From assembly GCF_009870125.1 (NCBI RefSeq), contig NC_046679.1, forward strand, positions 992,001 through 1,056,000: DNA of 64,000 bases, given 5' to 3'. Position numbers and translations under genes: made by a program. Positions 11,701-21,640 of the stretch are shown here, piece by piece (position 1 is the first letter of the stretch; each line of letters starts with the position of its first letter). The stretch comes from Drosophila pseudoobscura (Eukaryota > Arthropoda > Insecta > Diptera > Drosophilidae). A model generated the notes under the pieces. The model ran no database searches and was not told where the DNA came from. It saw only the letters and a list, made by a program, of their open reading frames with translations.

Positions 11701-13237
11701 GTGTGTGTGTGCGCTAAGAGGAGAAAGTGAAATTGGCGCAAAAAACTGCGCAAAAATTCGCCCGCAAACCCGTAAGCCCGTAAACAGTTGCAGCAGTTTC
11801 TTTAGCCTTATTTCGTCACGTCACCCTCTTCTCTCCTCTCCCCCTCGAGCGAGCACGTCCTGCGAGAGCAGTGTCCTGCGGAGGAGGATGAGCAGCTGTT
11901 GGCCAAAATACAGATAGAGGTGGGTCAGAAGGAGCAGGAGCAGCAGTTGGCTCTCGATTGTGAGTGGGTGAGAGAGAGAGAGAGTCCTGGATCCTGGCCA
12001 ATTGTCAGACGCCGACTGATTGGAACTTTGAGCCTGCAGCAGCAGCTTCTGCTTCTGCCACAGTGAGAACGTGCAGCGAAAGTTTAAATAAACACAGGAG
12101 CAGGACTCACTCGATAGCGAAATAGGGGAACGGGAGTAAGGACATGCTCAGGGGATGGGAATCCGAGTTAAAGTTGCGTGAAAGTGCCACAAAAACTGCC
12201 TGAAAAACAAGCGTAACCGGAGCTTTAATATACATGTACGTACCCTTGCAATCTCTCCTGCCCTGAGTCTTTTGTTTGTGGGAGTGTGTATGTGTGTATG
12301 CGTGTCCTGAAAGCATATCCATTTCACGCACAAGTGCCGTGTGGTGGTCGTGGACTGGCGTGGTCGTGGAGTGTGAACCGTGTGTCAAATCCATTAACCT
12401 TCTGTTTACTTTTCTACGTCCAGCCAGAGGCCAGAGGCCAGAAGCCAGGAGCCAGAGCCAGCAGCAGCCGCAAAAAATCACAAGGAGCCACCCACTCGAA
12501 ACACGAGGGAAAGGAAAAGGGAATCAGGAGCAGGAGATGTCCGAGTGAAAGTGTTTTTGTGTGGCTGAAATTTGATATTTTCACTAAATTGCGTTGCACA
12601 CTTGAGGAGGTCCTTCCCTCTCCGGGCATAAATCTTACCTTGGTGTCTGGGGCGAACGGTGCGGGGGAAATGGAGCAGCAAATCAACTCCCACCCGCACG
12701 TATCGGTGGGGCAGCCACCCACCATCTCCACTAAACCTCTTGCCCCCCAAACTCAGTATGAAATGAGTATTAAGTTGACGTAAATTGCGGTCCATTACAT
12801 TAACCGAAGGAAGCAGAGAGCCAGAAAGGCAGGGGGAAAGTCCAAGGGTGACCGTGGGAGGGGCGCAGCCAATTAACCTCCGACCGCCTCCAATGAGTGT
12901 CTCCGCTAATTGCTTCTGTAGTTTCTCTGCAGCACCGGAAACAAAGCAATATCGATAGGAAAAGATGGACGCGAACGGCAATGGGAACGGGAGAGGTGTT
13001 CATTAGAAGATATATGGGCACATGTGTGTGTCGGTATATTAACAGGAATAAATACACTTCAATTGTTTTCAGTTCTTATAGTATATAAATGGGTAATATG
13101 TGCTCTCCTTAGCGAGTATTATCGAATGTTTTTGTATGCCACGATCTGTATTTATGGTGTAATTCATTTCGTTTTGTGTCTTTTGTGTACATTGATGGTT
13201 CATCGAGTGATCATGTTAATCCCCTCAAAGCTCCAAT
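8721..13237. other. Noncoding stretch, microsatellite-rich
   Basis: I see no supported gene. TG/CA runs occur near 9256-9271 and 11694-11711, and a tandem TGTCCA repeat near 10206-10228. The longer open frames here are low in complexity and translate repeats on opposite strands at once. The last 200 bases are the 3' flank of ND-18. Confidence 0.6.
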
Positions 13238-13943
13238 CTACTTGGTGGAGAGACGCGTTCGCTTGTTCCAGGAAAAGTTGACCCCGTAGCTCTTGAAGCG
13301 CTGCTTCTTTGGTTTTTGTCCTCTGTCGCTGTCTCTGTCGACATACCAACGCCAGCCATTGCGTTCACAGTAGGTGATGGCCTCGTTCTTGGATCCGAAC
13401 TGCAAATTTAAATTGGACAACGGGTCGCCACTGTGGATATAATGCGAGACAAGACTAGGACTAGTACTGGGCCATTAGTTACTGGGTCTGATCGCGATAC
13501 TCACGAGGAGGCCCAGCCCATTAGGGGGTTCTCCCATCGCTCCCGATTGTCGAACTCAATCAGCCACTTGTTGAGGTAGTTTGTGCCGCTCTGCATGGCA
13601 TTCTTGGGTGGTATGTGGATGCGCACACGACGCTCCTTCAGCTGCTGCGAGGGCACACCTGAAATGGGACTCAGGTCTACGGCTGTGGGCACGGTGATCG
13701 TTCCACTCAATTTGCTGTGTTTCTCCAAGTCCTCGGGACGGGCCAAGGCCGTATTTAGGTCGAGTGGAGCATCGGTATCTTTAGAAGACGCGCAGCGGGA
13801 AGTAAATCTACAGCAAAACAATTGAACGATTTAACGGAGACGGTTAGCATCTCAAAGATGTGTGAGGGCGAGGAATAATATTTCACCTACAACTGCAAGG
13901 AGGTGGCGGTAGTCCTGCACATTACTCGACGTAGGAGCGACAT
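13238..13943 (-). CDS. ND-18: NADH dehydrogenase iron-sulfur protein 4 (complex I 18 kDa subunit, NDUFS4)
   Basis: My model is complement(join(13238..13430, 13505..13807, 13891..13943)), giving 182 residues, close to the usual length of about 180. Exon 1 encodes a basic mitochondrial targeting start (MSLLRRVMCRTTATSLQLF). The core shows the family signature: [37 protein letters not shown], then AITYCERNGWRW and the end YGVNFSWNKRTR. All splice sites are GT-AG and in phase, so it is not a retrocopy. NDUFS4 is an accessory subunit of the matrix-arm N-module of respiratory complex I and is needed for its assembly and stability. It has no obvious link to the P4H genes around it. Confidence 0.95.
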
Positions 13944-14373
13944 TTCTCTCGCAAGTTCAAACTTACGTACGTACAATTTGGAACGGAACACAAATATCTC
14001 TTGTCACTCGGTTTTATTTTTCTTAGGGCTGGGACGAACCAACAAAAGAGAACTACTACTCACTGCAGTGAACGAACTACTTCAAACAGTTCACCTTTAT
14101 CGTTCTTTTGGTGCATATTCATTGTATGAACTGACACATCTGTATACTGTTCGTGTATTTGTATAGCCGGCACCGTCTTTGGGGACGCGGGCTCCACATC
14201 CACATCGATAACATACTATCGCAACCCTTTTGATTGCAAATGAAATCGCATCCTTTTGCCATCCCTATGATAGAATTTATAGCGATTGCACATCACTACC
14301 AGATAAAAGCAGCATCATCGCACAAAAGTCGGAAACAGCTGGCAAATAAGAATCTTTATTAAAAAGAATTGGT
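13944..14373. other. Intergenic region upstream of ND-18 and the chromodomain frame
   Basis: This region separates ND-18 (minus) from the chromodomain frame (plus) and probably holds both promoters. An ATCGATA sequence near 14202 is a partial DRE match. The part from 14267 is repeated near 46569. Confidence 0.5.
14267..14360 (+). repeat. Dispersed repeat, copy 1
   Basis: This stretch resembles 46569-46660 on the same strand. Shared anchors are ATGATAGAATTTA, AAAAGT.GGAAACAGCT and AAATCTTTA, with an indel-rich middle. In both places it sits directly upstream of an isolated short reading frame, so it may be a duplicated promoter and leader. Confidence 0.6.
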
Positions 14374-14592
14374 ATGTCTTCTTCGGTTGAACCACTAACC
14401 ATACAGTATATATATACTGTATGGTTAGTGGTTGAACGCATAGAGGATAGACGTTCGCTGCACGGCCGAATAGAATTCCTAATAAAGTGGAAGGGCTACC
14501 CACGGAGTCAGAACTCGTGGGAGCCAGAGGAGAACAGACTTCCAGTGGCGGTGGCACTGCTGGCGGAACAGACGAGGCAGAAGACGATCTAG
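14374..14592 (+). CDS. Small chromodomain protein, 72 residues
   Basis: An ATG at 14374 opens a 72-codon frame. Residues about 21-55 are a clear chromodomain: VERIEDRRSLHGRIEFLIKW, then KGYPRSQNSWEPEEN, with the aromatic residues W and W typical of methyl-lysine binding. It resembles HP1-type chromodomains; these bind methylated histone H3 tails. There is no chromoshadow domain or second exon that I can see. The N-terminal 15 residues before the domain are encoded by a perfect palindrome, which looks inserted. It may be a truncated HP1-like duplicate, a chromodomain remnant of a retroelement integrase, or a pseudogene. Confidence 0.6.
   Translation: MSSSVEPLTIQYIYTVWLVVERIEDRRSLHGRIEFLIKWKGYPRSQNSWEPEENRLPVAVALLAEQTRQKTI
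14390..14433. repeat. Perfect 44-base palindrome inside the chromodomain frame
   Basis: The two 22-base halves are exact reverse complements, with no spacer, centred between 14411 and 14412 (core ACAGTATATATATACTGT). The match resumes for three more bases after one mismatch. It keeps the reading frame open. It could be extruded as a hairpin or be the footprint of a foldback event. Confidence 0.95.
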
Positions 14593-14767
14593 GAGGACCA
14601 AAATCCGAATGAGCAAGACGAAGAGTTGCAAACCATTTAAATCGATGACTAAAAATATTTGCAATAGTGCAGTCGAAAAAAATAGAGTGCTAAAAAATCA
14701 CACACATCTGTCTCGTCTCTCATTTTATCACCCCTTCTGCGACACAGGCAGACGTATACCTTACCTT

Positions 14768-14794
14768 ATATACCTTACGACTCGCAAGGTATAT
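14768..14794. repeat. Short hairpin, 9-base arms
   Basis: ATATACCTT and its exact reverse complement AAGGTATAT flank a 9-base loop. No function is evident; it lies in the intergenic region before pseudogene G. Confidence 0.6.
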
Positions 14795-14965
14795 TCGGAA
14801 TCGATAGGCACTGCGATATGAAGTCGATAGGACACCAGCAAAAGTGTAAACAATTGGCAAAGATCTTCCTATTGACGCAACTTTTGATTAGATCTGGATC
14901 TTGGATTACGGGACGGCAAAAGGCGAGTTGGCTGGCTCTTCCACACAATCCGATTTCCCAGGACC

Positions 14966-16411
14966 ACGTGGTGGTTGATTTCTGGCTGTCCAAGTAGGCT
15001 TGCGTAATCAAAGCATACGGAAATTATTTATTTGTCCAGCTTCCAGACGGGAAATCTATCCTACATTCAAGATGCAGATTCAGTGCTGTCTACTGTCTTT
15101 ATTGCTCCTGCCGCTTGTTGCAGCAGGATCTCTTACCGGAGCGGAGTACTCCCTCTCAGTGGTGTCGATGAAGCCACTCGTGGAGCTGGAGACAAAGCTG
15201 ATCCAAAACCTTGACGACTATGTAAAGGCCCTGGAGCACAAGCTGCAGATACTCCGCAGGGGAGGGATACTTCGGTGCACAAGCGATTCAGGTGCAGATT
15301 CTGTAAGAGATTCCTTCTGCAGGCACATATCAGAGATGCGATTGGAGAACGAGAAGGCGCAACGCAATGTAGTCCTCTATCTGTCGCATCCACTCAACGC
15401 CTTCGCCCTCATCCGACGGCTGCACCTCGACTGGGTGCACCTCGGAAATACATGGAGCAGCCCGTGGGAGGGGCGCAGATGCGAAGCTTTGACGCCTGGC
15501 GGGACCATCTCCCCACGCAGTTGGATCTGCAGGATGCGTGCAATGGGATAGCCCGCATTCAGGACATCTACGGCCTCCAGGAGAAGCATATCATGAGGGG
15601 ACAGCTGGCCGGCATTAAATACAAGTGAGTACAAATACAAGGGAAAAGTGATATATGTATGCCTGATTCCTGCAGCATCAGCATGTCCACTGGCGATATT
15701 TTCGCTATGGGCCAACACTTGTCGAGGACCACAAACGCCAAAGAGGTCGTTCCTTGGCTGGAAGAAGTGAAAAGGCGCCTGCGAAACCAAACGCCCGGAC
15801 CCCTGGCTGTGGATAAAGCAGAGGTCCTGTTGCTGTTGGCAGAGACGTACATCAAATCGAGTATGGAGGATCCTTGAAGAGGAACTGCTTCAACTAATGA
15901 ACCCAATCACCTGATTTTCCAGAGCACTATGCAGAGGCTCTACCCATCCTTGATAGAGCCTTGAAGCACAACATCGCCGACGCTGTGCTTCTGCGTCGCA
16001 GGGAGGAGGTCCAGCAGCTGATTGCGAAGGAGCCCAGCACCGTCTTGGATAACGTATGTCCCGGGATCATCAATCATAACATTTTATGACCCATTCACCC
16101 GCAGGCCGAGCCCAAGGACAATTCCAAAGTGGCTATATTGAAGTGGGGATGCAGAGGCTTCTCCAGAGAGCAGTCCCCTAAGGCGCTCCACTGCTGCTAC
16201 AACTTTACGACTACGCCCTTTCTCCGCCTGGCCCCCCCTCAAAATGGAGCTACTGGGGGAGCATCCCTATGTCGTGGTCTACCACGACGTCCTCTCCGAC
16301 TCGGAGATAGCCGAGATCCTCGAAATGGCAGAGCGAAGGATGGCCAGGACATCGACCGTGGCGCAACCGAATCAGACTTCGTCGCCGACCCGCACAGCCA
16401 TGGCGCATGGC
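14966..16411. repeat. Left arm of a second inverted duplication (G/H)
   Basis: This stretch matches 61782-63227 in reverse, with matching positions adding to 78193-78194. It includes about 105 bases of 5' flank and the gene up to the middle of the catalytic exon. Small length differences lie in the leader, exon 2 and exon 5. Confidence 0.93.
15072..16411 (+). pseudogene. Gene G: truncated, frameshifted prolyl 4-hydroxylase alpha copy
   Basis: This is a reversed copy of gene H. Exon 1 (15072-15259) still encodes the signal peptide and N-terminal region, but its splice donor reads GG where H has GT. Exon 2 (15323-15624) has lost one base near 15437, breaking the frame. Exons 3 (15676-15860) and 4 (15923-16053) keep their splice sites. 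Exon 5 starts at 16105, has an extra C in a C run near 16230 and loses a G near 16403. Homology stops at 16411, before the HxD iron motif, so the active site is absent. It cannot make an active enzyme. It might still be transcribed. Confidence 0.93.
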
Positions 16412-18090
16412 ATCGCTCCTACTAAAATGAAAGGAAAGGTTAAATAAGGTAAATGAATAACTAATGACTAATTAACTTTACCTGTTGGGGTATGAGGAGC
16501 GGATCGCGGCAGGGCAGTTTGTGGCCAGAGAGGTTGCTGGCCAATAGAGCTGGAGGGAATACAAAATAAAGAAGAAGAGCCTGGAAAAAAAGCCAATGGA
16601 TGAATAGGTGGGAAAGGTAAGGGTAAGGGATGGTATTCGCGGTAAGGGAAGACGATGTCGGTAATGTGTGCACCTGCGAAGCACTTACTAAATATTATAC
16701 CAGCTGCTGGCGCGATGCACGCGTTCGTGGATGCAGTATCGATCCTTGAGTCAGAGTGCGCTCACTTTCTCTCCGTCTTCAAGAGCTTCTCCTAATTGAA
16801 TTCTAATTGTCATTGATTTCAGCTCTCACTTTTGGAAGACAAAATGAAAGAGAGAGAATGCGTTGCAGAGGTTGTACTTTCGAAAGCAAACCAAATTTGC
16901 ATTGTTATCCTCTTGGCAAAGAGAAGCCAAAGGAGCAACAGGAGGAGCCACAGCCACAGCTCCAGCTCCAACATCCTTTTTGCTCTTTTGACTCTGCTAC
17001 AAATAAGCGGGGCATCAACTTTAATCACCTGCTTAATTAAATCAGTTTCCCCTGGCGACTGGCGCCGGGTCCAGCACTGGCCAGGCATAGCCCCTGTTCC
17101 TGCCATTGTTCGCTGTAGGATGCTCCTGTGTCCTGTGTTTTTGGTCCTGCATAAATTACGTGCTGCATAATCACCTACAAGCGTTCCATTTATTGTAAGC
17201 TCCTGGCAAGTGTCTTTTGCTCTCCACCTCTTCCCTCTCTTGTGGAGTTTTTCTTGGCTTTGGCTTCACTTTTTGTTTTTGTTTTTGTTTTTTTCGTATC
17301 CTTGCTGCTGGTCGCTGATGTCCGTCCGATAAAGTTCTTAAATCATTTACGTTTTCCTCGCTTGCCCTGCCTGTGCTTTTCTTTTGTTTTTTCCGCGATG
17401 CGGTTTTCATTTGCTCTGTTCCGAGTTCTCTTTTTATCTTGATTCTGATTTAGATTCAGATTTATGTTTTTTAATTCCATTAGCGAGCCATTTACCTCCG
17501 CAAGAATGCTCTGGTACTCTGCAAAGGGGGGAGAGGGAAAAGTGTTTAAAAAGAATTTAACGATCTGTGAATTGTGATATGATGGAAGAGATACAAACGA
17601 CAAAAACATGGTGTTCTATAGGATCTTATAGCTTAATATGCGAGATTTGGATGAGAATTTGTTTAAAGGACTTTTGGCACTCTATCTCTTAAATTTTTAC
17701 CAGCCAGCATTCGGTTTCGGTTGAAGTTTTACATAAAATCGATCGATCCATTCGCAGGACACAAGGACACACTTCCAGAGGCCAGAGGCCAGCGAGAACA
17801 AGAACGCACTCCTCGACAATAAAACGCCAGAATCAACAATTATGTTAATTCATTTTGTGGGTCAATGTCTCGCACACACACAAAGGGCACACACACTCGC
17901 TCCCATACACATTTACATTGAGCTGTATTTTATGGCCGCTTCTTGGCCAACTGTCAGCACACTCTTGGCCAGAAGACGAAGGAGGAGCAGGAGGAGTAGG
18001 CCAATAAGAAGGAGAAGCAGACAGTTGCAGTGGCAAAATAAATTAACATTATTTATGATTTTTAGTGCTTAACATTTCTCGCATTTCTGT
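16412..18090. other. Noncoding stretch after pseudogene G
   Basis: I see no supported gene. The sequence is ordinary AT- and T-run-rich fly noncoding DNA. Nothing here resembles the missing 3' half of gene G. Confidence 0.6.
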
Positions 18091-18091
18091 A

Positions 18092-18190
18092 AACTGCTAA
18101 CATGGTTTCATTTCCCCTTCTGTTAAAGGTTAACAGTGCGAGCTCTCTGTTAGGCTAACAGACCAACACGACTCTCTCGCTGTTAGCACT
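18092..18190. promoter_or_regulatory. Cluster of TAACAG / CTGTTA elements in inverted pairs
   Basis: Within 100 bases there are GCTAACA, then CTGTTAAaGGTTAACAG (18120-18136), CTGTTAGgCTAACAG (18147-18161) and GCTGTTAGC (18180-18188). The repeated TAACAG or TTAGC core in mirrored pairs looks like a cluster of binding sites. TAACNG is the Myb family core. The clustering is seen; the factor is inferred. Confidence 0.4.
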
Positions 18191-20760
18191 CTCTCTCATT
18201 CTCACGGGACTTGATGGTCCGAGTGCGCATGCCTCTTTCTTTCACTCACACACCTCTGCGGTGGGGTCTCGACACGTGCTTTCTTCGTCTTCCGTCGTAT
18301 ATATAATGTACTGTACCTTACGCATCCACCAATCTACCTGCGTCAGTCCCCCATTCCTTTGATATCCGCCCCCCCTCCCTTTTATTACCGTATGTACTAC
18401 TCTCTCTCTCTCACACACTCGTCCTGTACCTGCTTTAGGTGTTTGTGGGGGGAGGGGGGTCTGGTCTTCGTCTTCGTTTGGCAGCGACGTCGTCGCCGTC
18501 GTCGTTTCTCTCTGTTGGAAGAGTGCAGCATGCGCTGAGTGGTAGGTGCCAGCGACACTACCTCTCTCACTTGTACCTGCCGTGGGTAGCCCCCCACACT
18601 CCTTTAACCATTCCCCCTTCCACTCACCCCCAATGACAACCGCAAGTAACAGTTGTTTTGCGTTCATTTCTCACCTCTCTCTCATTCGTCGTGCGTTTTT
18701 CGTTCGTATTTCGCTCTCACCTACACTCATACACACAGGTTGCTGCTTTCTCGCTTGCTCTCTCTCTCTCTCTCTTTCGCCCACCTATAGGTGTATATGT
18801 AGGTATTTTAAGGTAAACGAAAATGTTGGCAGCCAACCAAAGCAGAGCAGCACCTTGACGGTGGTAGGGGTAGGGGTGCAATCTAAGAGTGGGAGGGAGA
18901 GAAGAACCTCTTGCCGTAGCCGTTACTGTATCCCTTTTTATGGTTTGAGGTTTTGGGGGTTTTGTGTATGATTTATGGCTCCATAAAACAATTACGCCTC
19001 AGAAAATGATTAGAAAACCTCATTTGACTGCTGCCACCTCCCCACCGCCCCTTTTCTTTCACCGTTGCGCTGCCTTTGACGTTTCTGCTGCGCAGCTGCT
19101 CTCTTTTACCATTTGTTTCCTTCCTCTATCCTCTTTCCACCTTCCACCTCCTCTTATCAAACGTCAGTAGTCGTCGGGTGCGCGCCGTCAACGTCGTCGT
19201 ACTCTCGTCTCGTCTCGTCTCATCTCATCTCCGTCCTTCCTTCGTTCGGCTTACACCTTGCTGCTGACGCTGTCGCTGCTGCCTGATGCTGCTGCCTGCT
19301 GCTTGATGCTTCTGTCTCAGCTGCTGCCTGCTGCTTCTCTGTCTCCGTCTCTGTCACTGCGTGTGGGGTACTCTCGCTTCGGCTGGAGGTGGCTTTTTGC
19401 TGTGTGTAGCGCAGGTCTAGAGGTGCGCGCAGCCAGCCAGCCCCTCGCTCGTTAGGTACTCGTTTCGTGCTTTTTCCTTTCCTTCTTTTTACCGTGCTGT
19501 GCTTCCTCCTCCTGTCTTAGGTAACTCACACACACACATACACACACACACACACACAAATGAGACCCGAGCAGTAGCGGCTCCTCCACCTTGCAGCACA
19601 TCTCTGCTGAGAGGCACGAATAAGAGAGAGAGAGAGAGAGCCAGCAGGTGCGCCCCCCCCCTCACCATCACCACCCGTTCGGTCGTTCTCTTTGGGTTTT
19701 TTGAAGGTGTGTCGTCTCTCCGAGTGCGTTAGGTGCGCATCAGCATCATCATCGGTGGGTGCAGGGGAGTGGGAAGTAAGACTGGGGGGAGGGGAGCGTG
19801 ATTTATGCCAGCCAATGGTTGCGTCTCTCTGGATACGTGTGGTAGGTGTGCCACAAGACCGTTAGTTGGCTCTCTCTGTCTGTCTCTGTCTCTTTCTGTG
19901 ACTGGAGCACGCTCCACCTTCTCGGTGGAGAAGCCCACGTGCGCTAAAAAATGGCGACGGACGGGCAGCGACAACTCTCGGCTCTTGCACCTATGAGCGT
20001 TCAGCTCTGCCTCTTGCCTCGCCGCCCCCGCGCCTTCTGCCACGGGAAACGGGGGAAAACTTTTCTAATTAGCCAACAGTGCAACAGGGTGGGTGGGGCA
20101 CGGTAGGAGCAGACACAGGATAGGAGCATGCGGAGAACAAAACTTGCTCTTTAAGGCCCCCTTCCATGGCCGCCTCTTTATGGATTTTTCCGACTGCCCG
20201 TTGCTTTTTCTTTTCTTTTTCTTTCGCTCATTCCCATTCTTTTCTTTCCTGCCATTTCCCCCTCTGCTCACTCTCTTTCTCCCTCCCAGACGGTCCTGGC
20301 GGTGTCAGTGTCCTCGTTAGAGGATGCTGAAACATTTTCCCGCTGGCTTGTGCGCAGCGATTTTCCCATATTTTCCATCCCTCCCTCTCTCCCTCCGTTC
20401 CGGAGCTTCGTCTCCGTCTCCGTCTCGCATCTTTTGTTGCAGATAAAATCGATGGCATTTTATAGCAATTTAATATGACCTTCGGTTCGCTTTGGCATAC
20501 AAATACTTGTACACATATTTTTCTGTACTTTCGCTGTGTTTCTGTACTTTGGTTTTTCTAGGCTCTCCCAGTCCCACTCGGCCTCGTCTCTGCCTTCCCC
20601 CTCTTTTTTGTAGGCGGTTTTTGTTTATAAGGCTGCTGCGTTTTTCCTTCGAGTTTTCTGCTTTCTGCGATGTTTTTGGGCTCCTCCGTCAACAGGTCGT
20701 ATGCGCAATCTGTTGCCCTTTGCCAGAGGTCAGTCGATTCGACATTGAACTCGACTCTTT
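18191..20760. other. CT-rich noncoding stretch with many AGGT-type motifs
   Basis: I see no supported gene. The plus strand is strongly pyrimidine-rich. CAGGTAG or CAGGTAC heptamers (either strand) occur near 18335, 18424 and 18574, and AGGTGCGC occurs near 19417, 19644 and 19731. CAGGTAG is the binding core of Zelda. A CA microsatellite lies at 19526-19558 and a GA run near 19624-19640. The texture suits a promoter-proximal or enhancer region. Confidence 0.4.
19526..19558. repeat. (CA)n microsatellite
   Basis: Nearly pure CA dinucleotide run with one CATA interruption. Confidence 0.9.
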
Positions 20761-21640
20761 CTAATACCCCATCGTCGGTCTGCTATTGAACTGCTTATTT
20801 TTTTGGGTGGAAATGGTATCCCATCGATGGGGTCATCATAATCAGATATCGTGGTATCTATAGGATTGAATAGATTCAGAACAAGGATTAGGCTGGCTTT
20901 TGTTTACTGATTGTTTTGCTGATAAGTTTATTCGTTTCTCTGAAGGATTTTAGTGTATGTACTTTGTTATATTCCTTATTCTTTAGTGGGTTTCCCGGAA
21001 TCCATGTACAGCCCGTAAAGAAGTTGAGATTTTGGGATAAGTTTTCTACTAGTTAATTATTAGTTTAAAAATTAAAACCACAAAATGAACAGATCTCTGG
21101 CTAATCTATTACTGGGATTTATCTACAAAATATGTAGACATAGCGAAGAATGGCAGCAGTATTTAGTACGTTTTCCGCCTCTTATGTACCCATATTTATA
21201 TTAAATATTAAGTGTTTATGTACAAGTATAGAGAAATTAATTTTAATCCAGCTTTGGTTTAAACATAAACTACTAATAAAAATTTAAACTAAATACTTCC
21301 ATACTAAAAAGACATAAAACAGTGTGAAATTACTAAATCACTTTCTGTGCTACAATTTACATTCTCAGCTCAAATCAATTGGTATAAATCTATTAAATTT
21401 AAGTGTGAATATATGCTATATAAAAATATTTAATTCATAGTAACAATTATTCTTTAGTAATACTTTAGTGAGTGTGAATCGGATGAAATTACAGTATTTC
21501 GATATATTTCAACATACAACTCCATCAAAGTGAATAGCAGTCGAGAACAATATCATATCATTCTTTCGCTTTTGTAATTATGTTTCTATTTAGTTCCTGC
21601 AATCAAAGCTTACTTTTCGCATCCTCAAAATCCTCAAAAA
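20761..21640. other. AT-rich noncoding island
   Basis: This stretch is clearly richer in A and T than its surroundings and almost free of the CT/CA repeats. I see no gene, no terminal repeats and no target-site duplication, so I do not call it a mobile element, although a decayed one is possible. Confidence 0.45.

Noticed and set aside
20761-21640. AT-rich island as a mobile element
   Set aside because: No terminal inverted or direct repeats, no target-site duplication and no transposase frame could be seen.
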